Shown: piece by piece, positions 34,401 through 40,593 of the stretch
How the letters are laid out: each line of letters opens with the position of its first letter
Numbering within the stretch: position 1 is the stretch's first letter
Assembly: GCF_026151205.1 (NCBI RefSeq)
Contig: NC_087084.1
Coordinates: 2,327,345 to 2,391,344 of the forward strand
DNA: 64,000 nucleotides
Source of the DNA: Bolinopsis microptera
Lineage: Eukaryota; Ctenophora; Tentaculata; Lobata; Bolinopsidae
Direction of reading: 5' to 3'
Notes under the pieces: model-generated
Databases searched by the model: none
The model's input: only the letters and a program-made list of their open reading frames with translations
What the model was told of the DNA's origin: nothing
Program-made: the position numbers and the translations under genes

Positions 34401-36471
34401 CATAAGTTTGACTCTAAATTGACCCCGAACCAAATAATGATCGGAGCCAATGTCTGCACCCCTGCATGATCTTACGTCAAGTAGAGAGTGACTCCACTTG
34501 GTAGAAATACAGACATGGTCAATCTGATTTACTGTGCGGCCATCTGGAGACTTCCAACTTCCTTTATGAATATCACGATGCTGGAAAAGCGTCCCACCGA
34601 TTGTCAACTGATGTAATGCACAGAAATCTAATAGTCGAAGGCCGTTGTCATTTGATGAAACGTGAAGGGAATGCTTACCAATCACACCGGACCAAGCTGA
34701 GTTATCTTGGCCAATGCGAGCATTTAGATCTCCAAGTAAAAACTTCACGTCATGAGCTGGTAGTTCATCAAATGCCCCAGATAGCTGCTGATAAAAGTCA
34801 TCCTTTACCCCGACTGCTGCATCCTCAGTTGGAGCATAAGCTATCACAATCGAAATGTTGATATGTCGACTGTGCAGCCTCGCTGCAAGAATACGTTCTG
34901 ATATCGGACTGTATGAAATCAATGAATTTTTAGTCTTCTTCGAGAGGACTAAACCTACCCCTTGTCGTCTGTACCCATCACTTCTTCCTGAGTTAATAAA
35001 GAGGGACCCATCATCCAAGGTAACCTCACCAGTGCCGGGTCTGTGCGTCTCTGTCAGCCCCAAGACATCCATTTTATATGCTGACATATTCTGTGACAAT
35101 TCATACAGCTTTGAGGAACTGCTCTCCAATGATAACACATTCCACGTTCCCACATTAATGCTGTGTTTGATAAAGTTGCACGGGAGTGCTCTCCCCTTCT
35201 CCGGGTCCACATGAGTGATATGCTGTGAACTAATAACACTGTTGAAATAAGGCGACTTCTTTGTTCTCATCTGCACACTGGGGTCCTTGCGGCTTTGCCC
35301 AGAGCACTTCATCCTGGCTACACCCCTCCTTGAACTCCGAGAGTCACTACACTTTTGGTTATTCATTGATGTTTCAGTAGCTATTTTAAGGTTGAAGGGT
35401 AGCTGGCCCCTCGAACCTGGTAGTTTTTTGTCGACCTTTACTGGTCTAGATCCATAGTTTTTTGTTGCACCTCATCTGTTTAAACTGGAATCACCCAGAA
35501 CAGATTACTGTACTTAATAGTGGCACCTCGTAAAGGGTGTACTATGGTCATTGAAATAGGAGAGGTTATAAGTTACACGATCACTATTTCCTGAGATTAT
35601 AAAAATCTCTTGCCACCAAGTTTTAGAAATTATTAATAATTTCCATTTCCCTCGTTAAAATTGGCTTATTCTGATTTCTCATTCTTTGTTGGATCAACAT
35701 TAAAACGGTTTCTTACTTGAAACCAGAATATGCTAACCAGGAATTCTATTCAGATATTCGAACACCAACAACAGGAAACTTTTAGACTCTTACGATCACA
35801 TGATGCTGACGTCAACCAATAAACAAACGGTAAGTTTCTTATGATGTTGGTTCTTGCCATCAGTCTGAGTTAATTATCACGGATCGGGACATTCAATTTA
35901 ATGTTTCTGGGGCAAAATTTGTAGCGTTTCCATTATCCTCGTAATCGAGCACTGTCGCAATAAATGGAAAAACTATAAATTTTGCCCCAAAATAATTGCG
36001 TGGAATTTCATGGTTTTTGGACATATTTGAAGAAGCAAGTTGAGCGAAGATCTGGATCAACAAAACTTTGGTCTTTACCGCTGTAAAGCCAAAGTTTCGG
36101 TCTCATCCGCAAAAAAAACTTGTTAAGTTTCGGTCTCATCCGCAAATATTTGTAAACGTAGCGCGCTTGATTTTGTTGAATAAGAAAGCACTTTGTTTTT
36201 GCATTCAGTGTAACATGGAAATTTTGGTTCATAACATTATATCGATCGGTTTGCGCGCGAAATCGAATTATTTATTCTGGAATCTCAGAATTAAGATCAA
36301 AAGTTGCTCTTGAAAATCTATTTCCTTTCCAATTCTAGTATATATATCTGATAATTTAGCTTACTAGCTTATAATCAATAATGCTCAATCTATTTTCAGT
36401 GCGAAAATCAAATCAAGTTCTTCTTCGACTTTTTACCTGACCGCTGTAAAGACCAAATGGAGATACAGTGA
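3267..36471 (+). CDS. 31-exon DNAAF8/C16orf71-like gene with degenerate NDP-kinase-like modules (whole gene)
   Basis: Exons: 3267-3428, 3533-3671, 3806-3900, 4394-4484, 7088-7157, 7516-7727, 8886-8971, 9467-9522, 9753-10561, 11912-12070, 13335-13488, 13773-13898, 14105-14246, 16278-16406, 17033-17171, 19152-19278, 19644-19834, 20040-20203, 20517-20703, 20870-20988, 26871-26982, 27186-27344, 27538-27837, 28583-28738, 28941-29123, 29451-29545, 29778-29947, 31686-31788, 32036-32124, 35754-35829, 36400-36471. All junctions are GT-AG with matching phases and the sum is 4872 nt (1623 aa plus stop). The N-terminal half is acidic and low complexity; a short motif (LPSMDFSDNETEDDDD) resembles the LPSLDSDS start of DNAAF8. 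The C-terminal half is a chain of NDPK-like folds without the active-site histidine motif (NxxHGSD). By family inference the protein is cytoplasmic and acts in axonemal dynein assembly. The exon chain is firm; the family name is moderate. It could instead be another NDPK-repeat ciliary protein. The exon 11 donor (13488) is the least certain boundary. Confidence 0.75.
4682..6832 (-). CDS. NPL: N-acetylneuraminate lyase-like protein, 7 exons, 354 aa, nested in an intron
   Basis: Exons on the minus strand: 6832-6697 (ATG), 6560-6441, 6296-6156, 6024-5864, 5650-5483, 5192-5081 and 4908-4682 (TAA). Phases match throughout and the total is 1065 nt. It is a TIM-barrel Schiff-base aldolase related to animal NPL, which cleaves sialic acid to N-acetylmannosamine and pyruvate. 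The start (APVFTPRNEEGNVNYS), the YYHFPSLT block with the likely catalytic Tyr144, IGLKYT with the Schiff-base Lys174, and the MGPPTKPL motif near the C-terminus all align with animal NPL. Three things are odd. The GTTGE/GSTGE pyruvate-binding motif reads GSAGQ (51-55). The GVDEQ sugar-binding motif reads GFPNM. The C-terminus carries about 30 extra residues with a hydrophobic segment (YLLMGTCAFFLYKVF), whereas the human enzyme is soluble. Reaction specificity is therefore uncertain, and it may be a membrane-anchored relative with another substrate. Confidence 0.85.
6888..6973. repeat. CACAAGTAGT minisatellite, ~10-bp unit
   Basis: About eight imperfect copies of CACAAGTAGT/CACAAGTATT lie between the lyase start codon (6832, minus strand) and the next DNAAF8-like exon (7088). 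They fall within the likely 5' region of the lyase gene. Confidence 0.85.
7088..10561 (+). CDS. DNAAF8-like exons 5-9 (disordered, repeat-rich middle)
   Basis: Exons 7088-7157 (EAEHDSDEESDSSTST), 7516-7727 (Thr/Pro/Asn repeats such as TTPNN), 8886-8971 (SPDKTKRDTVLIDLRP), 9467-9522 (IVPPYLTKKLQRAPSS) and 9753-10561. The last opens with SDDETEDIAWESM, carries GVSTQ(S/N)(S/T) heptads and ends in a charged helical segment (EQMRVREKRAEYR). Composition implies intrinsic disorder with a coiled-coil-prone end that runs on into the next exon (RLEEQNRDRSSTQLILD). Exon 7 begins at the last of about 17 tandem copies of its own 3' splice site; only this last acceptor keeps the frame. Confidence 0.8.
8037..8930 (+). 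repeat. 53-bp minisatellite, ~17 copies, each carrying a 3' splice site
   Basis: Each unit is the first ~45 nt of exon 7 followed by intron-like ctacttttacag. It therefore contains a TACTAAT branch-point-like element, a short pyrimidine stretch and a cag acceptor. Units are nearly identical; a few differ by one base and one is 54 bp. The seventeenth copy continues as the real exon at 8886. Because 53 is not a multiple of 3, use of an upstream acceptor with read-through quickly meets a stop. Confidence 0.95.
9880..10033 (+). repeat. Coding 21-bp repeat (GVSTQ heptads) in exon 9
   Basis: Seven or so in-frame 7-residue repeats of the pattern GVSTQS/NS/T sit inside exon 9 of the DNAAF8-like gene. 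The unit is 21 bp, so copy-number change would not shift the frame. Function unknown; probably a flexible linker. Confidence 0.9.
10672..11704. mobile_element. ~1.03-kb non-autonomous TIR element in an intron
   Basis: The ends are inverted copies of TCCGGGAATTAT (10672-10683 and 11693-11704) with partial extension outward. The interior has no transposase frame. It is more GC-rich than its surroundings and full of palindromes, including a large nested one at 10923-11119. It sits in the intron between DNAAF8-like exons 9 and 10. I infer a MITE-like DNA element; superfamily not assigned. Confidence 0.65.
10923..11119. repeat. Nested palindrome: outer stem enclosing three hairpins
   Basis: The outer arms (10923-10961 and 11083-11119) are imperfect inverted repeats sharing GTGGATATA and CGGGCGGA blocks. 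Between them lie three further inverted repeats in series: 10967-10994 (ATATTGCACGCG arms), 10998-11034 (ATATGTCC arms with an inner GGGC/GCCC) and 11038-11077 (CGTATAGCAC arms with an inner GGGCCC pair). Folded, this gives a cloverleaf-like multi-stem structure within the TIR element. Confidence 0.85.
11912..14246 (+). CDS. DNAAF8-like exons 10-13 (helical linker into first NDPK-like module)
   Basis: Exons 11912-12070 (RTRLEEQNRDRSSTQ ... DQLLVLQLMIDNQ), 13335-13488 (LSSLPPEYYSYCYND, VSYYGTEGVLTWML), 13773-13898 (CSNPISSTFYKDVGLYL) and 14105-14246 (PRDYPLCEPLNKLF ... TCNLAHDK). The 13488 donor (AA/GTTAGA) is inferred from the phase needed by the next exon; a second donor about 20 nt downstream has the same phase. 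Exon 13 ends at the first of about 31 tandem copies of its own 5' splice site; any later donor would add whole 14-residue units. Confidence 0.7.
12188..13074. repeat. 318-bp tandem repeat, 2.8 copies
   Basis: Units start near 12192, 12510 and 12828 and look identical over their length; the third stops about 50 bp early. No open frame or splice signals were recognised. It lies in the intron between DNAAF8-like exons 10 and 11 and is probably a recent satellite-like amplification. Confidence 0.95.
14219..15510 (+). repeat. 42-bp minisatellite, ~31 copies, each carrying a 5' splice site
   Basis: The unit encodes YTCNLAHDK(V/N)VSSH-like peptides and contains gataag/GTCAGT (in several copies gataat/GTCAGT), the donor that ends exon 13. 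At 42 bp (14 codons) the array stays open for its entire length in two frames. One partial unit interrupts it near 14776. The array begins within exon 13 and runs into the intron. Confidence 0.95.
15643..16257. repeat. ~32-bp minisatellite rich in ACATGT/CACGTG, ending 20 bp before a 3' splice site
   Basis: Units alternate CTATACAATACATGTCAC with ATGTGGTCAC/GTGTTGTCAC spacers. Nearly every unit contains CACGTG- or CACATG-type E-box cores and short palindromes. Open frames across it encode only the periodic peptide and are not taken as genes. The array ends just before the acceptor of exon 14 (16278). Confidence 0.9.
16278..20988 (+). CDS. DNAAF8-like exons 14-20 (NDPK-like modules)
   Basis: Exons 16278-16406, 17033-17171, 19152-19278, 19644-19834, 20040-20203, 20517-20703 and 20870-20988. 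Sequence blocks match NDP-kinase topology: LEISALRLVQTD and LCLVLSGYSAIGKW resemble the strand pair before the Kpn loop, and DKLGAVDRELALRTNSNSV resembles the LGPTDPxxA...SLRA segment. TSDKTRQELARYFGYRF resembles the SPEAAxREIxFFF end, and FLLVSPLISPSLLGEILSVL and TLASTVLFLSKRN resemble new module starts. No NxxHGSD active-site histidine is present, so kinase activity is unlikely; a scaffold role is inferred. Exon 15 is preceded by two decoy copies of its own start. Confidence 0.7.
16640..17032 (+). repeat. Two decoy copies of exon 15's 3' splice site and 5' exon part (~185-192 bp period)
   Basis: The segment gcaactgattttcag plus the first ~80 nt of exon 15 occurs at 16656, 16841 and 17033, separated by short TATACTGGAG repeats. 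Only the third copy continues into the rest of the exon (GACACATCTC...). Use of the first two would shift the frame. Confidence 0.9.
17493..18189. mobile_element. ~0.7-kb MITE with ~38-bp terminal inverted repeats
   Basis: The left end TATATCGTCACCTACAAA...GGGCTTATGTCG is matched by its reverse complement at 18150-18189. The interior has no transposase frame and repeats the motif AGGGCATATGTCGACATGGG-like several times. TA-rich flanks are compatible with a TA target site. It lies in the intron between exons 15 and 16 of the DNAAF8-like gene. Confidence 0.85.
18190..19151. other. Intron 15 remainder, diverged direct repeat, no exon
   Basis: A ~90-bp block (CTAGCTCACATTTA ... GTAAAAAGTATCG) occurs twice, at about 18566-18654 and 18834-18932. 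Nothing coding was seen before the acceptor at 19151. Confidence 0.6.
19283..19541. repeat. 22-bp minisatellite, ~12 copies, with fused CRE and E-box
   Basis: The unit GTGTGACGTCACGTGATGAG contains TGACGTCA overlapping TCACGTGA, i.e. a CREB/ATF-type palindrome fused to a bHLH-type E-box. It starts five bases after the donor of exon 16 (19278). Copies toward the right end are diverged. Confidence 0.95.
21049..24905. repeat. ~1.7-1.8-kb tandem repeat, two full copies and a partial third
   Basis: Copies begin with GACTAAATTTATGGTAGACT at 21049, 22745 and 24581. The first two are highly similar over their whole length, with small indels (for example ~40 bp extra near 23565). The third stops near 24905. 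Each full copy contains an ~85-bp block twice (CTCCCGACCCCGTGACTCTG ... CTCCTCGTCATGA). No convincing gene lies inside. The block fills the intron upstream of the GPCR. Confidence 0.9.
25190..26302 (+). CDS. Intronless divergent class A-like 7TM receptor (GPCR)
   Basis: A 370-aa single-exon frame with seven hydrophobic segments. TM1 is about residues 22-43 and carries GDSIIL in place of GN. TM2 carries MAVCDLL with the conserved Asp, and a cysteine (LLCHVQ) sits at the TM3 start. At the end of TM3, DRY is replaced by LKL followed by IIVKYPLR. TM6 contains FISYLPF, and TM7 has SNFFVY in place of NPxxY. The tail is Gln/Pro/Asp-rich. The fold is clear, but the ligand is unknown and no subfamily is assigned; the altered DRY and NPxxY suggest a lineage-specific orphan group. 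It lies on the plus strand inside the 5.9-kb intron between DNAAF8-like exons 20 and 21, which fits a nested (possibly retro-derived) gene. The recent segmental duplication starts immediately after its stop codon. Confidence 0.85.
   Translation: MQTNNKTLYAIRDNEERSLLILWNFIVILSSLIGDSIILIATIKYKAIKLHKVIITVMQHMAVCDLLQTVFRVFPGTLAIISDRSVFGVLLCHVQDNVGWVCNFVTVLLTCAMTTLKLIIVKYPLRTSAWSTRLGHKICSAVWLLALGGCTPALVLNMLYIRDTIHFDYIVYICHYDLGSPSVPTWFPWYFIISGAVFGILPSTILILTSVLLLIVASRAASRHGIKMRWGGVMTVLLTVGVFFISYLPFIATKHWGVKYSTTSIRVMLYLTYLNIMSNFFVYSLTVRSFRHFLKVKTSELFTLMRLSMQGGRQLQQRHQRPVGQRPYPRQDPPEVQGDDILTPAVELQGMQLQEDEIQQNFPDIVDTPV
26871..36471 (+). CDS. DNAAF8-like exons 21-31, left copy (C-terminal NDPK-like modules)
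   Basis: Exons 26871-26982, 27186-27344, 27538-27837, 28583-28738, 28941-29123, 29451-29545, 29778-29947, 31686-31788, 32036-32124, 35754-35829 and 36400-36471 (TGA). NDPK-like blocks: LELLGVKLISKLNSFQA, PIISLLFRGINAFQIIKQLL, SIVFCVQAENCIYKLLQLVG with KDLKEA...SLRASFATHSDSFY, and TVCVVFPPDLLRPA, FEIVNVRLLTI, RPCLLLVLQRENAASCF. The close, ENQIKFFFDFLPD, matches the NDPK C-terminal REIxFFFP pattern. The 35754 acceptor is preferred over one at 35741: it keeps the frame open into exon 31, gives the NDPK-like end, and makes the one base difference from the right copy synonymous. Catalytic residues are absent. Confidence 0.8.
27991..28582 (+). repeat. 18-bp pyrimidine-rich minisatellite forming the 3' splice-site tract of exon 24
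   Basis: About 590 bp of CCCCTCTAACCCCACAAA-type units end directly in ctccacag at the acceptor of exon 24 (28583). The equivalent tract in the right copy (about 43821-43909) has only a few units. Long frames across the array are artefacts of the repeat. Confidence 0.95.
29124..29330. repeat. ~200-bp insertion duplicating the end of exon 25 and its donor
   Basis: Compared with the right copy, the left copy has ~200 extra bases after the exon 25 donor. They end in a second copy of TTCTTTTGCTACA...TTTTTATG/GTATT, i.e. the last ~33 nt of the exon plus its 5' splice site. The second copy is out of use if the first donor is taken. Confidence 0.8.
29999..31480. mobile_element. 1.48-kb Tc1/mariner-type non-autonomous element with ~148-bp TIRs
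   Basis: It begins CAGGGTGGCCCAAAAGTGAC and ends in the reverse complement; about 148 bp of inverted repeat differ at only two or so positions. TA flanks both ends, as expected for this superfamily. The right segmental copy lacks it. The interior has direct repeats (about 30215-30401 and 31168-31332) and no intact transposase, so it depends on other copies or contains a nested insertion. Confidence 0.9.
32135..35618 (-). mobile_element. Full-length RTE-like non-LTR retrotransposon
   Basis: The insertion is flanked by the 7-bp target duplication AGTTTTA (32128-32134 and 35619-35625); the right segmental copy has the empty site with one AGTTTTA. It is in antisense orientation in the intron between exons 29 and 30. 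The 5' UTR is about 250 bp and the 3' UTR about 25 bp with no poly(A), which fits RTE-type elements. The intact ORF and clean target duplication indicate recent mobility. Confidence 0.9.
32160..35366 (-). CDS. Endonuclease-reverse transcriptase of the RTE-like LINE (1068 aa)
   Basis: The single ORF starts at ATG 35366. An APE-type endonuclease occupies about residues 70-320: GTWNV at 73, TETH at 105, GDLNA at 212, DH at 283 and SDHYLV at 308. The reverse transcriptase follows, with IVPKKGD near 600, FVDFKAAFDSID near 681 and the catalytic YADD at 792-795. The C-terminal region has YLGTIISSDG, GSEVWN and the GRRSRGRPRKNW basic block typical of animal RTE-like families. No stop or frameshift was seen, so it may be competent for target-primed reverse transcription. 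Confidence 0.95.
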   Translation of the reverse strand: MNNQKCSDSRSSRRGVARMKCSGQSRKDPSVQMRTKKSPYFNSVISSQHITHVDPEKGRALPCNFIKHSINVGTWNVLSLESSSSKLYELSQNMSAYKMDVLGLTETHRPGTGEVTLDDGSLFINSGRSDGYRRQGVGLVLSKKTKNSLISYSPISERILAARLHSRHINISIVIAYAPTEDAAVGVKDDFYQQLSGAFDELPAHDVKFLLGDLNARIGQDNSAWSGVIGKHSLHVSSNDNGLRLLDFCALHQLTIGGTLFQHRDIHKGSWKSPDGRTVNQIDHVCISTKWSHSLLDVRSCRGADIGSDHYLVRGQFRVKLMAVQKMNASRRISPAIENLRDQSKVEEYCIALQNRFSCLPMEENLDGEWTLVKDTIKEVSMEVLGERPRRRKQQHLSQETKTLIAERSKIKQMAPNDNNNRSEYSRANKLVKKSCRKDDENWALRVAADLETAAVHGRQREVWQRIKTLSGKKNRKSTAVRDKSGKLIADPSAQRERWGEHFSELLNPPPTNADMSDLDHLEVVPCFPYLGDGDGPPTRLEILNCLKKLKNHKSSGIDEISNEQLKYGASGLVDRMEKLFSKVWNSEAVPDDWLKGIVIIVPKKGDTSHCSNNRGITLRSTASKLYQIIILQRMSDGLESLLRDNQCGFRKNRSCIDQIYSLRTIIHNCIEYNLPLYVNFVDFKAAFDSIDRNYIWKAFSHYGLPCKYIRIIQAFFNGTVSAVRHNGELSEWFEVSSGSGQGDIQGPPLFNVCLNVAAERTESNKVVSHGAVLQRSISPLVDDITVLDTDYADDMAVLDNSEEGLQETTDLLCMYGAQGGLRINGKKTEAMVIGKATSQRPYTKEATVNITVEDTPVQQVSDFTYLGTIISSDGTIDRELSARIQKASGAFNQLSNIWKNRNIQSYTKIRIYKAAVLTILLYGSEVWNTTKKQLHRFEVFHQRCLRRILRIRWLDRVRNTEVLERAKINPVETYIGANRLRWFGHVTRMPDTRLPKYLLNWTPAHGRRSRGRPRKNWRKCLLEDAASFTGNTDIDLEGASKMASDRKLWREMIRHKREFIGAGHSND

Positions 36472-38313
36472 TGAAGAACTTCAAGAATGTTGTTCGATGA
36501 ACAATATAGCGGCAACTTATTGATAGCTGACGAGCTTTGAATATTTGCCAATCAGTGCGTTTGAATACTGGTGGGGATTTGAATTATATTTTCTTGGACA
36601 CATTTCATGACCACGATTTAACTTTCACCCAAGACCACTGATTTGTGTCAAAACAATTAATATAGTTTGACTAGTTACCAATATTTAGATGTATGATCGA
36701 CTGAGCGCTCTTTCCTTGATATTATGGAGAATCATTCGCCTTAAATTTCTTAGTGTTTCAGGGGCCTCAGTTCCAAATGAACAAAAATGGTGTTAGTTGG
36801 CCCCGAAACCTGATCGTATATATTTAAATTTTTGGAGCATTGTTTAAGCTCATCGATCCTGAGACCTCGCAAGTGACCTACACTCGTAATTCGTATATTC
36901 CTAGTTTTCTACATTTTATAGCTGTCTACGTGTATAGATTGTAGTATTATATTTAGCTCAGTGCCAGTTTGTAACTTATATAAATTTGTACAGATGTTTG
37001 TAGAAACTTTTATATATGAAAATGTCGTTAACTATTTATTTTCAATTTATAAAGACAATAGATTTGCTTTTCAAGAAACTCACAGGAGACTTCTTTCCTA
37101 TATGGCTGATCATGATCAGAGAAATAATACTATCGATTGATGGTTCCTTTAAGTACAAATCTACAGAATATGTAATTTGAGCAGAAATATAGTATGGGGG
37201 TATTCTACCTAATATGGGGAAATAAATTGAAGACTCATCCAATATTTATTTAAATTAACAGTTTGGATTTTCTAAAACCACAGATGCTCACAAACACTCA
37301 TACATCAAATGCGAGCATTACCTATATTACAATATGGATGGAGGTTCGTTAATTAAAGAAACTATAACACTGACTTACAACTAACAGCATATGTTTAGAT
37401 AATTATCTAGTAAGAATCTAGCTAAGGCGACCAGTGAATACTGAATAACAGTCTGTTTTCAATAGAACATTGTAAAACCAGCTCACGTTGAACGGCTTGG
37501 AGAAAATAAGCACACTTTCACAAATAAAACGAGCAATTCTGTCTACTTTTAGATCACACCAACAAAAATTAAAAAGTTACTGAACCCGAATCTGGTTTTA
37601 AAAAAGGATTGAGACTCTGCCAAGAATTAAAATCTAAAACAGGGCACGGACATACATATGTTAGAATTATATGGGAAAAAATTTGAAAAGTTCGACTAGT
37701 CTCCACTATCTGATCCATCAGACGGTCTTTTAAAAACCGTATAGCCATTTATTTGTGTTTTTTTCAAAATCAGTGGTTTTTGTTAGACAACCATTGAGAA
37801 GGAGACACGCCGAAATTTTACAACTTTGCCTTTCATGTACATTGACTCGCAAAATATAATAAACACAAAAGTTTACATTTTCATAAAGTAACCCTTTGGC
37901 AACAGTCTCGCATATCAAAAATGTGGACAAAAGTGGAAATTATCGTCTTTACTGCTGCCGTTAGGGCGATTTTACTTCCTCTTGAACAATACATGCTGTA
38001 CAATCTCTTCCTACATACTAATACATAGTAACAAAAATAAAAATAACAACGAAATATTTTATAATTATCATTCAACACACTGAGCAGTCTGAAAAGCTAA
38101 AATCTGAACTCTGAACAAAAGACATGTTGTGTTCCTAACATGCTCTGATAATTTATTAATTTAATAACTAAAGCATCTAATTGTTCATCAACCAAAGAAA
38201 AACTATAACTTTGCACAAATTGGGAAAAGAAAACTTATTCTACCAGCTAATAATGATACATAACGAATTTGTTAATTATCATCCGGGTCGGGGAGTGTCA
38301 TCACGAATTTTCT
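36472..38313. other. Shared 3' intergenic region between the convergent genes (left copy)
   Basis: Lies between the DNAAF8-like stop and the orphan PLXDC-like terminal exon. It is nearly identical to 46546-48372 in the right copy. Short frames on both strands are not conserved in any meaningful way and none looks like an exon. It should contain the 3' UTRs of both genes. Confidence 0.6.
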
Positions 38314-38475
38314 TCATTCACGGTTGACAATAGGGCAGAGCGTGGATCGCTCCTGAATACGTCTTGAAGAATTGAACAACTGCAGAAGAAAAGCAGCGGT
38401 GAACGTCTGTCTAAATACCAGACTCGGTCGTGTCTTCCTTGTATTGTACGCTCTCGACTTCCAGAATCTTCGGTA
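38314..38475 (-). pseudogene. Orphan, frameshifted copy of the PLXDC-like terminal exon
   Basis: The exon after tttcag reads YRRFWKSRAY like the working copy (48483-48542). It then gains 5 bp (a TGTAT-like duplication near 38442) that moves the frame, replaces EDTTESGI-stop with an unrelated ~40-residue tail, and ends at 38314. It is a by-product of the segmental duplication: no other PLXDC-like exons accompany it, so it should be non-functional. Confidence 0.8.
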
Positions 38476-38586
38476 CTGAAATAAACAAAGATTAGTGTTT
38501 AGTGTAATTATGACTTGCATTTTGCAAGTGGTCTGTACTTAACGAATCGGATCATTGCATGACCATTGACGGTCATGCACGTGTAA

Positions 38587-39555
38587 GGTAGCTCAATGTA
38601 CGAGTGTACTGATGTGCACGTGTGCGCGGCTCCGACTGGCACTTGTGGTAATAAATAACCATGAGCTGATATAATGATTTCCCGCCAAATATGAAACAGC
38701 TAGTACTGTGTCTTCTAGAATGTTCGCTGGGATGTTATGAAAGCTTAAGACAGATATTTACTAATCCACAGTTCAAATCTTTGACGATGAAATTGTATGT
38801 AAACGCATGTTATAGGTATTATAATAGTTGAAATTTATAGATGTTTAGCTACCGAGCTGGTTGCGTGATGTTGAGAAGTTTGTTGATTTCTGCATTTTCG
38901 AAACGTTCTTTTTTCGAAAAGGAACGCAAAGCCGTTTCCTGTCAGTCCGACTAACATTATCAAACTGAATAGTTTTCCCTGATGAAGATGATAGCAGTTA
39001 CATCGTCAAAACAATGTATTGAGTTACAGAAAATGAATAGCAGCCGGTTTACACTTTACAGAATTGCACATGATATATTATATATACATGACACAGGGGC
39101 TCCGTCACCAAGCTAGACGATCGAGCAGACGAAACAGCTGACAGAGAAAATACAAGAAGTGATTCCGAGCGGGTGTAAGAAGGGTGTAAAGTATAGGTAG
39201 CTCAATGTACGAGTGTGCACGTGTGCGCGGCTCCGACTGGCACTTGTGGTAATAAATAACCATGAGCTGATATAATGATTTCCCACCAAATATGAAACAG
39301 CTAGTACTGTGTCTTCTAGAATGTTCGCTTGGATGTTATGACAGCTTAAGACAGATATTTACTAATCCACAGTTCAAATCTTTGACGATGAAATTGTAAA
39401 TGTATAGGTATTATAATAGTTGAAATTTATAGATGTTTAGCTACCGAGCTGGTTGCGTGATGTTGAGAAATTTGTTGATTTCTGCATTTTCGAAACGTTC
39501 TTTTTTCGAAAAGGAACGCAAAGCCGTTTCCTGTCAGTCCGACTAACAAACTGAA
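38587..39555. repeat. ~370-bp direct repeat pair
   Basis: The block TAGCTCAATGTACGAGTGT ... CCTGTCAGTCCGACTAAC occurs at about 38587-38965 and 39191-39555 with few differences. It lies between the two segmental copies and contains no recognisable gene. Confidence 0.85.
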
Positions 39556-40109
39556 GGGTGTTCCCACAATCCGGTCCGAGGTCCGGTTAACTTAAGCAGC
39601 TGTGAGCTGTTTAAGTGAAAGCGAGTGGCAGATAGATGTAAAACTCTGCAGCTGCAGAACGAGAAGTGTCCTGCCTACTTATTCCTCAAACTAGCTCTTT
39701 CCTAGTTTACACCGGAGACGCCATATAGAGAATTTCCTTGGATAGCTGTCACGTGACAGTCACGAGATATCGATTGAGCGCGTTTACTGGTTGAATATAT
39801 AGCGCGTGATATTGAGCTATTATGCAGAGCCATTACGGACCATATAAGGCGTAATTAAGAGCTGCAGCTAGCTCGGTCTCTATCACTTTCACTAGCTGCA
39901 TCTAGCACGTGATATTTGCACAGCTAATTACACGCCTTATACGGTATAATCAACAGGTAGAGCTAGTTCTCGGTGTGTCGCTGGGTAGCCGTGCGTGCGT
40001 GCAAGGTAAATATTTTGTAAACAATGTTAGTATAAAGATAACTTTTGCTTGGATATAAACATGCAAGTGTGAGGTAGCATAGTTGGCAGTGCACTGGTTT
40101 GTTGCTCAG

Positions 40110-40467
40110 ATGGGTGAGAGCAAGGGTTTGTCTGAACCATCCTCGAAATCGTTGTTACCTAGCTAGTAACTTGGTGATTGAACAGAGAGTGGAAAACCAG
40201 ACGAAAGTAAAGATGAAGTCTCGGGGACCGGGGAAGCGGCTGATGATGGGCAAGAATAATTAAAGCGCCCTAGGCCGCTCCCCAAACCAGACCAATAACA
40301 CATTTTCTGAAAATTTCTAATTTTCGAGGTAAAACTCAAAATAAAAACGACAAAATAGGCATATTTGTATGTTGTAGTAATATCATCAAATTTCTTAGAT
40401 CTAGATTTCTAATTTCCTTTACGCTTTAGAACTGGAAGAACTGGTGAACCTGGTGGAGAGTGAAAGA
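40110..40467 (+). other. Possible small exons of an unrecognised gene
   Basis: Two exon-like pieces: an ATG frame at about 40110 (MGESKGLSEPSSKS) and a cleanly bounded 39-nt piece, 40429-40467 (LEELVNLVESER), with ctttag before and GTAGTT after. They have exon-like composition but I could not link them in phase or to a family. They could be decayed fragments of duplicated exons. Confidence 0.25.
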
Positions 40468-40593
40468 GGTAGTTTATATGGCAGGACATGACAGGTACGG
40501 GTGCATGTTTATTGATATTCTCCCTGTTGATTTTTTATATTCACGATGTCAATCTTTCGCAGCTCGGCGCGGCGTGGCCCAGTGGTGAATTTC

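Larger units (their letters stand above)
26303..38580. repeat. Segmental duplication, left copy (12.3 kb with insertions)
   Basis: Similarity to 42043-48647 begins at TGTTCAATGAGAC, the base after the GPCR stop, and ends at GGTCATGCAC (38580), beside a perfect inverted repeat (GCATGACC...GGTCATGC, 38557-38578). It contains the last 11 DNAAF8-like exons on the plus strand and the terminal PLXDC-like exon on the minus strand. Most of the length difference comes from a LINE, a mariner-type element, a minisatellite expansion and a ~200-bp insertion in this copy. Confidence 0.95.

Noticed and set aside
35741-35822. Terminal DNAAF8-like exon starting at 35741 and stopping at 35822
   Set aside because: The frame is open, but the alternative acceptor at 35754 continues in phase to an exon ending with the NDPK-like IKFFFDF block. 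The difference between the segmental copies is also synonymous only in that frame.
37042-38078. Minus-strand frames shared by both segmental copies (37042-37242, 37730-37930, 37881-38078)
   Set aside because: Their conservation reflects the recent duplication only; no domain, splice context or coding bias.
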